Of a DNA stretch of 64,000 nucleotides, positions 63,136 through 64,000 are shown one piece after another. Positions within the stretch are counted from its first letter, which is position 1. Each line of letters starts with the position of its first letter. The notes below the pieces were generated by a model. It was not told where the DNA came from. It was given only the letters and a program-made list of their open reading frames with translations, and did no database searches. The DNA is from Hymenobacter sp. BRD128 (GTDB lineage: Bacteria; Bacteroidota; Bacteroidia; Cytophagales; Hymenobacteraceae). Location of the stretch: positions 3,534,001 through 3,598,000 of the forward strand of contig NZ_CP053908.1 of NCBI RefSeq assembly GCF_013256625.1, in the 5' to 3' direction. The position numbers and the translations under genes were made by a program.

Positions 63136-64000
63136 ATGACTGCCTACTCCGACTTCTTTCGCGCGGCCCAGCAGGCTAGCCGTGCACTGGCTACGGTGCC
63201 GCCCGCCACTACCGATGCCGCGTTGCGCGACCTGGCCGATGCCTTACTCGCCCACACCGACTTCGTGCTGGCCGAAAATACCCGGGACCTGGCCCGTATG
63301 CCCGCCGCCGACCCGCGCCACGACCGCCTGCGCCTCACGCCCGAGCGCCTGGCTAGCATGGCCCAGGACCTGCGCAACGTGGCCGCGCTGCCTTCGCCGC
63401 TCGGCACCGTCATCAGCAAGAAAGAATTGCCTAATGGCTTGCAGCTAAAGAAAATACGCGTGCCGCTAGGGGTGGTGGGCATCATCTACGAGGCGCGGCC
63501 CAACGTGACGTTTGACAGCCTGGCGCTGTGCCTGAAAACCGGCAACGCCTGCCTGCTGAAAGGCGGCTCCGATGCCGCCGCCTCCAATGCCGCGCTTATC
63601 GAGGTGGCCGGGCCAGTGCTGCTGCGCCACGGCCTGCCGCTGGGCGCCGCCACGCTGCTACCACCCGAGCGCGCCGCCACCGAGGCGCTGCTGCAAGCGG
63701 TGGGCCTGGTAGATGTGGTTATTCCCAGGGGCAGCCAGGGACTGATTGACTATGTGCGCCAGAATGCGCGCGTGCCTGTTATCGAAACCGGGGCTGGCGT
63801 GGTGCACACGTATTTTGACGAAACCGGCGACCTGGTTAAGGGCGCGGCCATCATCGCCAATGCTAAAACGCGCCGCGTGAGCGTATGCAATGCGCTCGAC
63901 TGCCTGTTAATCAATACTAAGCGCCGGGCTGATTTACCAGCTTTAGTGGCGCCGCTCGCCTCGGCACGGGTGCAGCTTTTTGCCGACGCGCCGGCCCATG
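63136..64000 (+). CDS. proA: Glutamate-5-semialdehyde dehydrogenase (partial, runs off the window)
   Basis: The second step of proline synthesis. The N-terminal 288 codons are present, ending at the window edge. Visible motifs: LPNGLQLKKIRVPLGVVGII, YEARPNVTFDSLALCLKTGN, LLKGGSDAAASN, RGSQGLIDYV and NAKTRRVSVCNALDCLLI, where the Cys is the catalytic thiol of the aldehyde dehydrogenase fold. Start ATG at 63136. It lies 32 bases after proB, and the two enzymes are known to pass the unstable phosphate intermediate. Confidence 0.96.
   Translation, partial: MTAYSDFFRAAQQASRALATVPPATTDAALRDLADALLAHTDFVLAENTRDLARMPAADPRHDRLRLTPERLASMAQDLRNVAALPSPLGTVISKKELPNGLQLKKIRVPLGVVGIIYEARPNVTFDSLALCLKTGNACLLKGGSDAAASNAALIEVAGPVLLRHGLPLGAATLLPPERAATEALLQAVGLVDVVIPRGSQGLIDYVRQNARVPVIETGAGVVHTYFDETGDLVKGAAIIANAKTRRVSVCNALDCLLINTKRRADLPALVAPLASARVQLFADAPAH

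Overview
The window looks like chromosomal DNA from a Hymenobacter-type member of the Bacteroidota (Cytophagales). The grounds are high GC with frequent GCTAGC sites, starts without Shine-Dalgarno sequences, promoter elements of the TAnnTTTG type, two proteins ending in type IX secretion (T9SS) sorting domains, a TonB-plug/macroglobulin protein, a DUF5686 outer-membrane protein and a fasciclin protein. There are about 50 genes, three tRNAs (Leu-UAA, Gly-GCC, Arg-CCU) and many strong hairpin terminators. I saw no rRNA, CRISPR array, transposase, prophage or plasmid gene.

Layout. 1-2.3 kb (minus strand): an envelope redox operon of thioredoxin, FAD:protein FMN transferase (ApbE) and DUF4266 lipoprotein, with a Rieske lipoprotein upstream. 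2.7-3.0 kb: tRNA-Leu and tRNA-Gly. 3.2-7.6 kb: fasciclin, TonB-C protein, lipoprotein, DUF2007 protein, short-chain dehydrogenase (SDR) and PA14-OmpA protein. 7.6-9.1 kb: an alpha/beta hydrolase without its nucleophilic serine. 9.4-14.1 kb: a carbohydrate oxidation set (SDR, gluconate-dehydrogenase subunit 3, GMC oxidoreductase, GH1). 14.3-24.5 kb: DUF5686 protein, secreted lipoprotein, tRNA-Arg, a standalone HD-PycTM protein and a 1365-residue metallophosphoesterase with an Omp85-type barrel. 24.6-29.5 kb: molybdopterin oxidoreductase, polyphosphate kinase and a SixA-type phosphatase. 29.6-35.1 kb: TlpA-type thioredoxin, HflX, cytochrome c, glycosyltransferase, RfbC and MurF. 35.3-41.1 kb: FG-GAP/T9SS protein, omega-amidase, methionine aminotransferase and MsrA. 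41.2-47.5 kb: MutS, a SpoU methyltransferase and an M36 protease. 47.7-56.1 kb: TerC, YajQ, thioesterase, a NYN/cold-shock protein and Mfd. 56.2-64 kb: the macroglobulin/TonB-plug protein, a DsbA-type protein, aldo/keto reductase, quinone-oxidoreductase-like enzyme and proB-proA.

Genes that plausibly work together: thioredoxin-ApbE-DUF4266 (envelope flavinylation or redox); GDH subunit 3 with the GMC enzyme (sugar or alcohol oxidation); omega-amidase with methionine aminotransferase (methionine salvage coupled to glutamine); glycosyltransferase with RfbC (surface polysaccharide); proB-proA (proline).

Six otherwise intact genes are each split by what looks like one missing base, five of them in or beside a G run and one in a T run. 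This reads more like residual sequencing error than gene decay, so these genes are annotated across the break. The best leads for new biology are the HD-PycTM protein with no adjacent cyclase, and the phosphoesterase/Omp85 protein, whose middle region carries a kinase-like signature.
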